Part shown: piece by piece, positions 1 through 5,407 of the stretch
How positions within the stretch are numbered: position 1 is the stretch's first letter
Layout: every line of letters begins with the position of its first letter
Assembly: GCA_947254465.1 (NCBI GenBank)
Contig: CAMYEU010000123.1
Coordinates: 1 to 5,450, forward strand
DNA: 5,450 bases
Source: an uncultured Gemella sp.
GTDB lineage: Bacteria; Bacillota; Bacilli; Staphylococcales; Gemellaceae
Direction: 5' to 3'
The notes under the pieces: generated by a model
Seen by the model: only the letters and a program-made list of their open reading frames with translations
Told to the model about the DNA's origin: nothing
Databases searched by the model: none
Position numbers and translations under genes: made by a program

Positions 1-102
1 GGATTAGGATATGTATCTTGTTCTCCATATAGGGTAATTATTGCCAGAATTGCAGCGGCTAAGGCGATTATTAATAATAAAGAAGTTACATTGAAGAAAT
101 AA
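1..102 (+). CDS. ppdK: Pyruvate, phosphate dikinase, C-terminal fragment (5' end outside window)
   Basis: The frame is open from base 1 to a TAA at 100-102 and gives 33 residues beginning GLGYVSCSPYRVIIARIAAA. This matches the conserved C-terminal end of pyruvate, phosphate dikinase (family form GL.YVSCSPFRVPIARLAAAQA). The Cys at fragment residue 7 (19-21) corresponds to the catalytic cysteine of the PEP/pyruvate-binding TIM barrel, Cys831 in the Clostridium symbiosum enzyme. PPDK interconverts pyruvate + ATP + Pi and PEP + AMP + PPi in the cytoplasm. Related enzymes of the same superfamily (PEP synthase, PTS enzyme I) have different C-terminal sequences, so PPDK is preferred. Only about 4% of a roughly 870-residue protein is visible, so nothing can be said about its start or whether the rest is intact. 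A terminator follows 4 nt after the stop, so this is the last gene of its transcript. Confidence 0.85.
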   Translation, partial: GLGYVSCSPYRVIIARIAAAKAIINNKEVTLKK

Positions 103-106
103 TATT

Positions 107-151
107 AAAAATGAAAAAAGGCTATCAAGAATGGTAGCTTTTTTCATTTTT
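107..151 (+). terminator. Rho-independent terminator after ppdK
   Basis: The arms 107-126 and 133-151 pair over 19 bp with one bulged G (120 or 121) and a 6-nt loop AAGAAT. The upper stem is GCTATC/GGTAGC with one G-T wobble. The lower stem is an A-tract against a T-tract broken by TG/CA. The T-rich 3' side (139-151) supplies the U-tract. It begins 4 nt after the ppdK stop and separates ppdK from the penicillin-binding protein gene. Confidence 0.85.
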
Positions 152-218
152 AATTTATATTGTAATGAAGAAGAGAATTCTTATGTTACAATATTGTTAA
201 ATAATAGTTAATAAACTA

Positions 219-252
219 TAAAGTAAATTGATTTTTTTCTCAATTTACTTTA
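219..252. repeat. Perfect 13-bp inverted repeat with 8-nt loop
   Basis: TAAAGTAAATTGA (219-231) is the exact reverse complement of TCAATTTACTTTA (240-252), with loop TTTTTTTC (232-239). It is not followed by a T-tract on either strand, so it does not look like an intrinsic terminator. Its right arm overlaps the candidate -35 box (249-254) of the PBP promoter, which would suit an operator. That role is inference. Confidence 0.75.
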
Positions 253-277
253 AAATTAATGTAGTACAATATATAAT
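249..277 (+). promoter_or_regulatory. Candidate sigma-A promoter for the class A PBP gene
   Basis: TTTAAA (249-254, 4 of 6 matches to TTGACA) and a consensus TATAAT (272-277) are separated by 17 bp in a very A/T-rich context. This would start transcription near 283-285 and give a leader of about 60 nt. A second TATAAT (294-299) has no recognisable -35 partner. In an A/T-rich genome TATAAT boxes arise by chance, so this is a candidate only. Confidence 0.4.
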
Positions 278-305
278 TTTATTATAGAATGACTATAATA
301 AAATT
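275..305. repeat. Perfect 13-bp inverted repeat with 5-nt loop upstream of the PBP gene
   Basis: AATTTTATTATAG (275-287) and CTATAATAAAATT (293-305) are exact reverse complements around loop AATGA (288-292). The left arm overlaps the candidate -10 box and the right arm contains a second TATAAT. No U-tract follows, so termination is unlikely. It could be an operator over the promoter or a 5'-UTR stem that protects the message; the sequence alone does not decide. Confidence 0.75.
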
Positions 306-329
306 GAAAGTTTAAATATCTAAAAAAAA

Positions 330-335
330 GAGAGG
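330..335 (+). promoter_or_regulatory. Ribosome binding site of the PBP gene
   Basis: GAGAGG lies 7 nt before the ATG at 343 and is a near-consensus Shine-Dalgarno sequence. It fixes the start of the PBP at 343. Confidence 0.8.
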
Positions 336-342
336 ATATACA

Positions 343-2844
343 ATGGCAGAAAATAATAACAATAGGTTATCTAGAAAAGATAGACACTCTCAAGAAAAGA
401 AGAGTATCATGCCAGGTGGATATATATCTAGAAGAAATACTAATCCAACGAATAAAGGTCAGCAAAGAAGACCTTTAATAAATGACGAAATTTTGAAAAG
501 AGGAGAAGCTGGTGCCAATCGAAGACGTGAGGTATTACCGAATGTCGAGAAAGATAGTAGTGGAAATGGGTCTGGAGGTCCAAGGAAACCTAAACTATCT
601 GGAAGAAGAATAAGTAATCCTAATTCTAAAAAAAATAATAAAACATTATGGTTGAAAATTTTAAGATATGGATTGTATGTGGCTAGTGTTGCTATCATAT
701 CGATTTTCTTGTTATGTGTATTTTGGATTTACCAAGCTCCGGCATTTGATTCAAAAATATTAGATAATAACTCAAGAACAATTGTCTATGATGTAAATAA
801 TAATGAAGTAGCAAAACTAGGTAATCAAATAGGTGAAAACTTAGAAACTGCAGACATTCCAGAAAGGATGCAAGACGCAATTTTAGCGACAGAGGATAAT
901 AGATTCTTTGAACATGGTGCAGTAGATTTTAGACGTTTAATTGGAGCGGTAGTATCGAACCTTACAAGTGGTTTTGGTTCACAAGGGGCATCGACTATTT
1001 CTCAACAATTGATTAAGAGAACATTTTTAGATGATAATAAGAGTGTAAAACGTAAAGTTCAAGAAGCTTATTTAGCATATAAATTAGAACAAAATTATGA
1101 TAAAGAATCAATATTTACAATGTATGTAAATAGAATTTACTATTCAGATGGTGTTTACGGACTAAAGACAGCAGCTAAATATTATTATGGAAAAGAATTA
1201 AATCAACTTACTCTTCCTCAAATGGCTCTTTTAGCAGGAATGCCTCAGCATCCTAATACTTACAACCCTTATGATAATCCAGAAGCGGCTAAGGCTCGCC
1301 GTGATACTGTACTTTACTTAATGCAATATCATGGAAAAATTTCAGAGGCTGACTCACAAGCAGCACAAAAAATTGATGTACTGTCAGGGGTTATTGATCG
1401 TGATGAAAGTGAGCGTGTAATATTATCGAGCGAGTTTGATTCTAAATATACATCATATATGAATCAAATAGTAAATGAGTTGAAAAATAGTAAAGAATAT
1501 AAAGATTATGAAGGAGATGTATTAAATCTAGGTCTTAAGATTTATACAAACTTCGATCCAAGAATCCAAAGTACGTTAACTGAAAGTGTTAATGCTAACT
1601 ATGCTGGAATAAAACAAGCAAGTAATGTAGCTATGGTTGTTTTAAATAATGAAAATAGTGGAATTTCTGCTCTGTATGGAGGTAAAAAGCAAACTTTCCA
1701 TGGGTTTAATATTGCGACACAAGCTAAATTACAACCAGGTTCATCAATTAAGCCAATACTTGCATATGGGCCTGCTATCGAGTATTTAAATTGGGGCTCA
1801 GATCATACAGTTAACGATACTAAAATTCAAGGCTCTCAAATTCAGAACTGGGATAGACAATTTCATGGAAATATTACAATAAATAATGCATTAGTTTGGT
1901 CATATAATATTCCGGCTATTAAAGCATATCAAGAAGTAGGGTTTAGTAAAGTAAAACAGTATGCAGCTAATGTTGGTATGAATATTACGGACGACTCCCT
2001 AACAACTCCAATTGGAGGAAGTGGTGATGGATTTTCTCCATTACAAATGGCAGGAGCATATGTTCCATTCAGTAATGGGGGGTATTATGCGACACCTAGA
2101 GCTATTAAAAAAGTCTATGACAGTGAAGGAACTGAAGTGAAAAGTTTTAGTACAGATGACAGAAAGCGTGTTATCAAAGAATCTACCGCATATATTATGA
2201 CATCTATGTTAAGAAACGTAGTTAATGGAACGGCTTCTAATGCTCGTATATATGGAGCGGATATGGCTGTTAAAACAGGAACTACAACTTTTGGAGAAGC
2301 AGAGGTTCAAAAATTCGGATTTGATGCTGATAATTATTCTAAAGATTCATGGACAATAGGTTATACTAGTAATTATACGATGGCTGTGTGGCAAGGGTTT
2401 GATGCAATAGATGGTCCTACAAAGTATATGACTCAAGATGATACTCAGAAGACACAAGCACTTTACCGAATTAATATGCAAAATATTGTAAGAATACATC
2501 CTCCTAAAGGATTTACTGTTCCAGGCAATGTGGGATCAATAAATGGTGGAGTTAAAGTTATTTCAGATAGTGAACGTCGACAGATTGAAGAGCAAAATAG
2601 GCGAAATCAAGAAAAAAAAGAACGTGAAAATAATACTGACGACAATAATAACAATCGTAATAATAACTCCGATGATAATACAAATAATAACCAAAATGAT
2701 TCATCAATTAATAATAGTAATCAAGCTAGAGGAAATAATAACAGTAATAATAATTCTAATACTGCAATAACTGGTACAAGAAGTAATAGTATAAACAATA
2801 GCAATAATACTACAAATAATAATATAAATAGAAATAACAGATAA
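343..2844 (+). CDS. ponA: Bifunctional class A penicillin-binding protein (glycosyltransferase/transpeptidase)
   Basis: This 833-residue membrane enzyme polymerises lipid II into glycan strands and cross-links the stem peptides outside the membrane. Residues 1-105 are a basic, Asn-rich cytoplasmic tail, followed by one membrane anchor at about 108-130. The GT51 domain covers about 150-320. It shows the TEDNRFFEHG motif with catalytic Glu184, GASTISQQ (215-222), RKVQE with Glu241, and GVYGLKTAAKYYYGK (270-284). The transpeptidase domain (about 425-715) has the nucleophile Ser467 in SSIK, SYN at 520-522 and KTG at 644-646, so both activities look intact. From memory it most resembles Staphylococcus aureus PBP2 across both domains. 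Residues 763-833 form a tail with 35 Asn in 71 positions. The gene has its own candidate promoter and terminator and appears monocistronic. The class A assignment is firm; the symbol is family-level, because pbp2, pbp1A and ponA are all used for such genes. Confidence 0.95.
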   Translation: MAENNNNRLSRKDRHSQEKKSIMPGGYISRRNTNPTNKGQQRRPLINDEILKRGEAGANRRREVLPNVEKDSSGNGSGGPRKPKLSGRRISNPNSKKNNKTLWLKILRYGLYVASVAIISIFLLCVFWIYQAPAFDSKILDNNSRTIVYDVNNNEVAKLGNQIGENLETADIPERMQDAILATEDNRFFEHGAVDFRRLIGAVVSNLTSGFGSQGASTISQQLIKRTFLDDNKSVKRKVQEAYLAYKLEQNYDKESIFTMYVNRIYYSDGVYGLKTAAKYYYGKELNQLTLPQMALLAGMPQHPNTYNPYDNPEAAKARRDTVLYLMQYHGKISEADSQAAQKIDVLSGVIDRDESERVILSSEFDSKYTSYMNQIVNELKNSKEYKDYEGDVLNLGLKIYTNFDPRIQSTLTESVNANYAGIKQASNVAMVVLNNENSGISALYGGKKQTFHGFNIATQAKLQPGSSIKPILAYGPAIEYLNWGSDHTVNDTKIQGSQIQNWDRQFHGNITINNALVWSYNIPAIKAYQEVGFSKVKQYAANVGMNITDDSLTTPIGGSGDGFSPLQMAGAYVPFSNGGYYATPRAIKKVYDSEGTEVKSFSTDDRKRVIKESTAYIMTSMLRNVVNGTASNARIYGADMAVKTGTTTFGEAEVQKFGFDADNYSKDSWTIGYTSNYTMAVWQGFDAIDGPTKYMTQDDTQKTQALYRINMQNIVRIHPPKGFTVPGNVGSINGGVKVISDSERRQIEEQNRRNQEKKERENNTDDNNNNRNNNSDDNTNNNQNDSSINNSNQARGNNNSNNNSNTAITGTRSNSINNSNNTTNNNINRNNR
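2629..2841 (+). repeat. Low-complexity Asn-rich tail of the PBP (AAT/AAC-rich tract)
   Basis: These codons specify PBP residues 763-833, of which 35 of 71 are Asn, with Ser, Thr, Asp, Gln and Arg between. No fixed repeat unit is kept; runs of 2-4 Asn are broken irregularly, and AAT and AAC codons alternate. The tail is predicted to be disordered and extracytoplasmic. Asn- or Gly-rich C-termini are known in other Firmicute class A PBPs such as Bacillus subtilis PBP1, so the type is familiar, but the composition here is extreme. Such tracts tend to vary in length between strains. Confidence 0.85.
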
Positions 2845-2846
2845 CG

Positions 2847-2887
2847 AAAGAACTACTGTGGAGAGACAATCACACAGTAGTTCTTTT
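2847..2887 (+). terminator. Rho-independent terminator after the PBP gene
   Basis: AAAGAACTACTGTG (2847-2860) and CACAGTAGTTCTTT (2873-2886) form a perfect 14-bp stem around a 12-nt loop. The stem ends in TTCTTTT. It starts 2 nt after the PBP stop codon, so the PBP message ends before the rapZ operon. Confidence 0.92.
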
Positions 2888-2933
2888 ATGTACTATTTTA
2901 AAATACTACACAAAAGTCTAGAAATGGTGTACA

Positions 2934-2997
2934 ATATAGGTTATGGAAGAGCTTATTGATTTACTATAATATGAGTATATTCTTCCATAACCTATAT
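2934..2997. repeat. Perfect 17-bp inverted repeat with 30-nt spacer upstream of rapZ
   Basis: ATATAGGTTATGGAAGA (2934-2950) is the exact reverse complement of TCTTCCATAACCTATAT (2981-2997). The A/T-rich 30-nt spacer contains TATAAT (2965-2970). There is no U-tract after either arm, so it is not a normal terminator. It includes G/C positions (AGG, GG, GA) and is far longer than chance would give. The position around a -10 box, 24 nt before rapZ, suggests a paired operator or a regulatory RNA stem; the role is inferred. Confidence 0.85.
2965..2970 (+). promoter_or_regulatory. Candidate -10 box of the rapZ-glmR-pgi promoter
   Basis: TATAAT matches the sigma-A -10 consensus and lies between the arms of the 17-bp inverted repeat. 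No good -35 lies 16-19 bp upstream (the best hexamers fall inside the left arm and match only 2 of 6), so an activator may be needed. Another TATAAT at 2995-3000 overlaps the right arm and is an alternative. A promoter is expected here because a strong terminator precedes this gap. Confidence 0.35.
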
Positions 2998-3009
2998 AAT
3001 TAAAAAATT

Positions 3010-3014
3010 GGATG
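3010..3014 (+). promoter_or_regulatory. Weak ribosome binding site of rapZ
   Basis: GGATG lies 7 nt before the ATG at 3022 and is a poor match to AGGAGG. The start is nevertheless firm, because residues 5-18 already form the P-loop strand and Walker A motif and no in-frame upstream start is better. Confidence 0.5.
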
Positions 3015-3021
3015 TGAAGCT

Positions 3022-3882
3022 ATGAAAAAAAAATTAGTTATAATTACGGGAATAAGCGGAGCAGGGAAAAATACGGCATTAGAAATCTTTGAAAACCAAG
3101 GGTATTTTTGTACAGATAATTTACCCGGATTAGTTGTAGAAGATTTCTTGAGAATAATAGAAGAAAAAGATATTGCTAAAACAGCGATAAGTATTGATAT
3201 AAGAAGTAAACATATTTTTGTTGATTTAAAAGAGTTACTAAAAAAACTTCAACAAAATGAGTACTTTGATGTTAAAATCTTATTTTTAGATAGCGATAAT
3301 CAAATATTGGTTAATAGATATAAAGAAACTAGAAAAAATCATCCTTTATCAACTGAGTTTAGCTTACTCGAAGGTATTGCTCAAGAGAGAAAAGATATGA
3401 ATGACATTAAAGGAATTGCAAATTATATTTATGATACTACAAATACTTCTGTAAAAGATTTGAAGAAAAAAATATTGGAAGATTTCGGAATTGAGAAAAA
3501 AGATAGTTATCATATTACAATTTCTAGTTTTGGTTATAAATATGGGATTCCTATTGATGCAGACAATATAATTGATGTGCGTTTTTTAAAAAATCCATTT
3601 TATATTAATGAACTAAGAGAAAAAACAGGTCAAGACAATGAGGTTTATGAGTTTGTTTTTGAAGATAAAATTACTCAAGAATTCTATGGAAAATATCTAG
3701 AGCTTATGACTTTTATGGTAGATAAGTATCAATATGAAGGTCGTGACAAGGTTGCTATTGCAGTAGGCTGTACAGGTGGAAAACATCGCTCTGTAAGTAT
3801 AGCTAGAAGGTTACATGAAGATATTTCAAAATTAGGATATAGGGTGCATTTAGAACATCGCGATATTAATAAGGGTAGGTAG
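3022..3882 (+). CDS. rapZ: RapZ/YvcJ family nucleotide-binding protein (RNase adapter family)
   Basis: At 286 residues this is full length for the family (E. coli RapZ 284). The N-terminal P-loop domain has GISGAGKNT (10-18) as Walker A, DNLP (32-35) after the YFC strand, FLD (88-90) and RYKETRKNHPL (99-109). The C-terminal domain carries DVRFLKNP (185-192), ELREKTGQD (197-205) and the hallmark GCTGGKHRS (249-257). In E. coli the protein guides RNase E to the sRNA GlmZ and senses glucosamine-6-phosphate. In Bacillus subtilis YvcJ binds and hydrolyses nucleotides and affects competence; no GlmZ system is known in Firmicutes, so the E. coli role should not be transferred. The Walker A position normally Ser or Thr is Asn17. 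The gene is the first of a probable operon with glmR, whose ribosome binding site overlaps its stop codon. Confidence 0.95.
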   Translation: MKKKLVIITGISGAGKNTALEIFENQGYFCTDNLPGLVVEDFLRIIEEKDIAKTAISIDIRSKHIFVDLKELLKKLQQNEYFDVKILFLDSDNQILVNRYKETRKNHPLSTEFSLLEGIAQERKDMNDIKGIANYIYDTTNTSVKDLKKKILEDFGIEKKDSYHITISSFGYKYGIPIDADNIIDVRFLKNPFYINELREKTGQDNEVYEFVFEDKITQEFYGKYLELMTFMVDKYQYEGRDKVAIAVGCTGGKHRSVSIARRLHEDISKLGYRVHLEHRDINKGR

Positions 3883-3883
3883 G
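3874..3883 (+). promoter_or_regulatory. glmR ribosome binding site overlapping the rapZ stop codon
   Basis: GGTAGGTAGG spans the final rapZ codon and TAG stop. AGG at 3877-3879 gives a 7-nt spacing to the ATG at 3887, while AGG at 3881-3883 gives only 3. The overlap and the 4-nt intergenic gap imply translational coupling of glmR to rapZ. Confidence 0.7.
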
Positions 3884-3886
3884 AAA

Positions 3887-4870
3887 ATGAGAACTAAAAT
3901 AAAGGTAGTTACTATTGGGGGAGGAACTGGTTTATCAGTTCTTTTAAGAGGATTAAAGAAATATCCTCTTGAGATAACAGCTGTAGTAACGGTAGCAGAT
4001 GACGGAGGAAGTTCAGGAAAAATAAGAAGTGATATGAATATTCCTTCACCAGGAGATATTAGAAATGTTATTGCGGCATTATCTGATGTTGAACCGTATT
4101 TAGAAAAAATGTTCCAATATCGTTTTGATAGTGGCGAAGTCAAAGGTCATCCAGTAGGTAATTTAATGATAGCAGCCATGACGGATATTCATGGAGACTT
4201 TTCTACAGCGGTAAAGGTAATGAGTAGAATCTTAAATGTACGTGGAACTGTGTTGCCAACGACTAATGATATAGCTACATTAAATGCAGTATTATCAACA
4301 GGTGAAATTATAAGGGGAGAATCTTCGATTACAGAAGCTGGAGGGGTAATTGATAGTGTTTATATTACACCATCTAGAGTAAAACCTAATGAAGATGTAC
4401 TTAAAGCAATTGAGGAGGCAGACTATATTATTATGGGACCAGGAAGCTTATATACTTCTATAATTCCTAACCTAGTAATATCTAAGGTCTCGGAAAAGAT
4501 TAGAGAAAGTAATGCCAAAAAGATATATGTTTGTAATGTTATGACTCAACATGGGGAAACTGATAATTACACAGTATCGGATCACATTGTTGCGATAAAC
4601 AAACATGTAGAAGCAAACATTTTTGATTTGGTAATTGCTAATTCGCGTGAATTCGATGATAGTATTTTATCGAAATATCACAAAGAGAAACAGGAAGCAG
4701 TCAAAATCGATCAAGAAAAAATAGAAGAGTTAGGAATAAGATTAATAAAAAATGATGATGTAGGAATCGTTGATAATAATACGATTAGGCATAATGCTGA
4801 TAAAGTTTCTGAATTAATTTATGATTATATTATAGACGATAAGCCAACAATGATTTATAATAAAAGATGA
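3887..4870 (+). CDS. glmR: GlmR/YvcK, UDP-GlcNAc-binding regulator of amino-sugar and cell-wall metabolism
   Basis: This 327-residue cytoplasmic protein belongs to the CofD/YvcK family (gluconeogenesis factor). Visible motifs are the N-terminal GGGTG (11-15), VADDGGSSG (36-44), PGDIRN (55-60), GHPVGNL (87-93), GPGSLYTSI (184-192) and CNVMTQHGETD (216-226), in family order and at normal length. In Bacillus subtilis GlmR stimulates the GlmS step (fructose-6-phosphate to glucosamine-6-phosphate) and is antagonised by UDP-GlcNAc; it is needed for growth on gluconeogenic carbon and for correct PBP1 localisation. It starts 4 nt after rapZ and ends 24 nt before pgi, so all three are probably co-transcribed. 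The pairing with rapZ is the classic Firmicute yvcJ-yvcK order, but the usual third gene, whiA, is missing. It is not a CofD F420 enzyme, because the rapZ linkage and motifs are those of YvcK. Confidence 0.95.
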   Translation: MRTKIKVVTIGGGTGLSVLLRGLKKYPLEITAVVTVADDGGSSGKIRSDMNIPSPGDIRNVIAALSDVEPYLEKMFQYRFDSGEVKGHPVGNLMIAAMTDIHGDFSTAVKVMSRILNVRGTVLPTTNDIATLNAVLSTGEIIRGESSITEAGGVIDSVYITPSRVKPNEDVLKAIEEADYIIMGPGSLYTSIIPNLVISKVSEKIRESNAKKIYVCNVMTQHGETDNYTVSDHIVAINKHVEANIFDLVIANSREFDDSILSKYHKEKQEAVKIDQEKIEELGIRLIKNDDVGIVDNNTIRHNADKVSELIYDYIIDDKPTMIYNKR

Positions 4871-4880
4871 AAAAACAAAT

Positions 4881-4886
4881 AAGGAG
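4881..4886 (+). promoter_or_regulatory. Ribosome binding site of pgi
   Basis: AAGGAG stands 8 nt before the ATG at 4895 in the 24-nt glmR-pgi gap. It is the strongest Shine-Dalgarno sequence in the operon, in keeping with high pgi expression. No terminator or convincing promoter fits in the gap. Confidence 0.85.
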
Positions 4887-4894
4887 AACTAAAA

Positions 4895-5407
4895 ATGCAC
4901 TTAAAATTTGATTATTCGAAAGCACTGAACTTCTTTAACGAACAAGAAGTGAAAAATATGGAAGGATATGTGAAAGTTGCTCACGATCAATTACATAATA
5001 AAACTGGAATTGGTAGTGACTTTTTAGGATGGGTTGATTTACCAACTAACTATGATAAAGAAGAATTTTCTAGAATTAAAGAAGCTAGTAAAAAAATCCA
5101 GAGTAATTCTGAAGTACTTGTCGTTATCGGAATTGGTGGATCTTACTTAGGAGCTCGTGCAGCAATTGAAATGCTAAATGATAGTTTTTATAACTTCTAT
5201 GAAAAAGATAGAAAAACACCTCAAATCTTCTTCGTAGGACATACTATTTCATCAAGTTATACTCAAGAATTAGTTAATTACTTAAAAACTACAGGAAAAG
5301 ATTTTTCTGTAAATGTAATTTCTAAATCTGGGACAACTACTGAACCTGCAATTGCATTCCGTATCTTTAAAGAATTACTTGAAGAAAAATATGGAAAAGA
5401 AGGAGCA
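4895..5407 (+). CDS. pgi: Glucose-6-phosphate isomerase, N-terminal part (cut off by contig end and adapter)
   Basis: The 171 genuine residues match the N-terminal third of Firmicute glucose-6-phosphate isomerase (usually about 445-450 residues). The enzyme interconverts glucose-6-phosphate and fructose-6-phosphate in the cytoplasm, linking glycolysis and gluconeogenesis to the GlmS substrate. Visible landmarks are GSDFLGWVDLP (40-50), the sugar-phosphate loop GIGGSYLGARAAIE (79-92) and SKSGTTTE (143-150) of the SIS fold. The catalytic residues of the C-terminal part lie beyond the window. The frame stays open to a TGA at 5426-5428, but the last six residues (LSLIHI) are translated from sequencing adapter beginning at 5408. 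The gene is therefore interrupted by the contig end, not truncated in the organism. It follows glmR by 24 nt and probably shares its transcript. Confidence 0.95.

Larger units (their letters stand above)
152..342. other. Hairpin-rich, gene-free leader upstream of the class A PBP gene
   Basis: I see no credible coding frame in this 191-nt stretch. It is almost entirely A/T and unusually dense in dyad symmetry. An imperfect hairpin spans 159-192 (7-bp outer arms, 5-bp inner arms). ACAATATTGT at 188-197 is a 10-bp palindrome. A 6-bp hairpin spans 204-219. Two long perfect inverted repeats lie at 219-252 and 275-305 and are listed separately. A candidate promoter and the ribosome binding site of the PBP gene also lie here. 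No known riboswitch or T-box motif was recognised. Confidence 0.6.

Noticed and set aside
159..192. A TnrA-type or other nitrogen-regulator site from TGTAA...TTACA
   Set aside because: The half-sites are too far apart (about 20 nt) for the TGTNAN7TNACA type of box.
459..880. Two minus-strand open frames (459-698 and 695-880) inside the PBP gene
   Set aside because: They lie opposite the well-supported PBP coding frame, have hydrophobic composition typical of antisense frames, and show no recognisable domain.
2543..2770. A second + strand frame rich in Ile, Val and Lys
   Set aside because: It is a shifted reading of the A/T-rich Asn tail of the PBP, with no domain and no good ribosome binding site.
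2629..2841. Repetitive AAT/AAC tract as a CRISPR array or tandem repeat locus
   Set aside because: There is no constant repeat unit or spacer length, and it is in frame with the PBP as its Asn-rich tail.
2934..2997. The 17-bp inverted repeat as an intrinsic terminator for the PBP transcript
   Set aside because: There is no U-tract after it, the loop is 30 nt, and a much better terminator already lies at 2847-2887.
3022..3882. RapZ acting through a GlmZ/GlmY small-RNA system
   Set aside because: That mechanism is known from enterobacteria; no such small RNA is visible here and the Firmicute homologue has no known RNA partner.
3850..4143. Minus-strand 97-codon frame across the rapZ-glmR junction
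   Set aside because: It is antisense to conserved GlmR motifs and to the coupled start; nothing supports expression.
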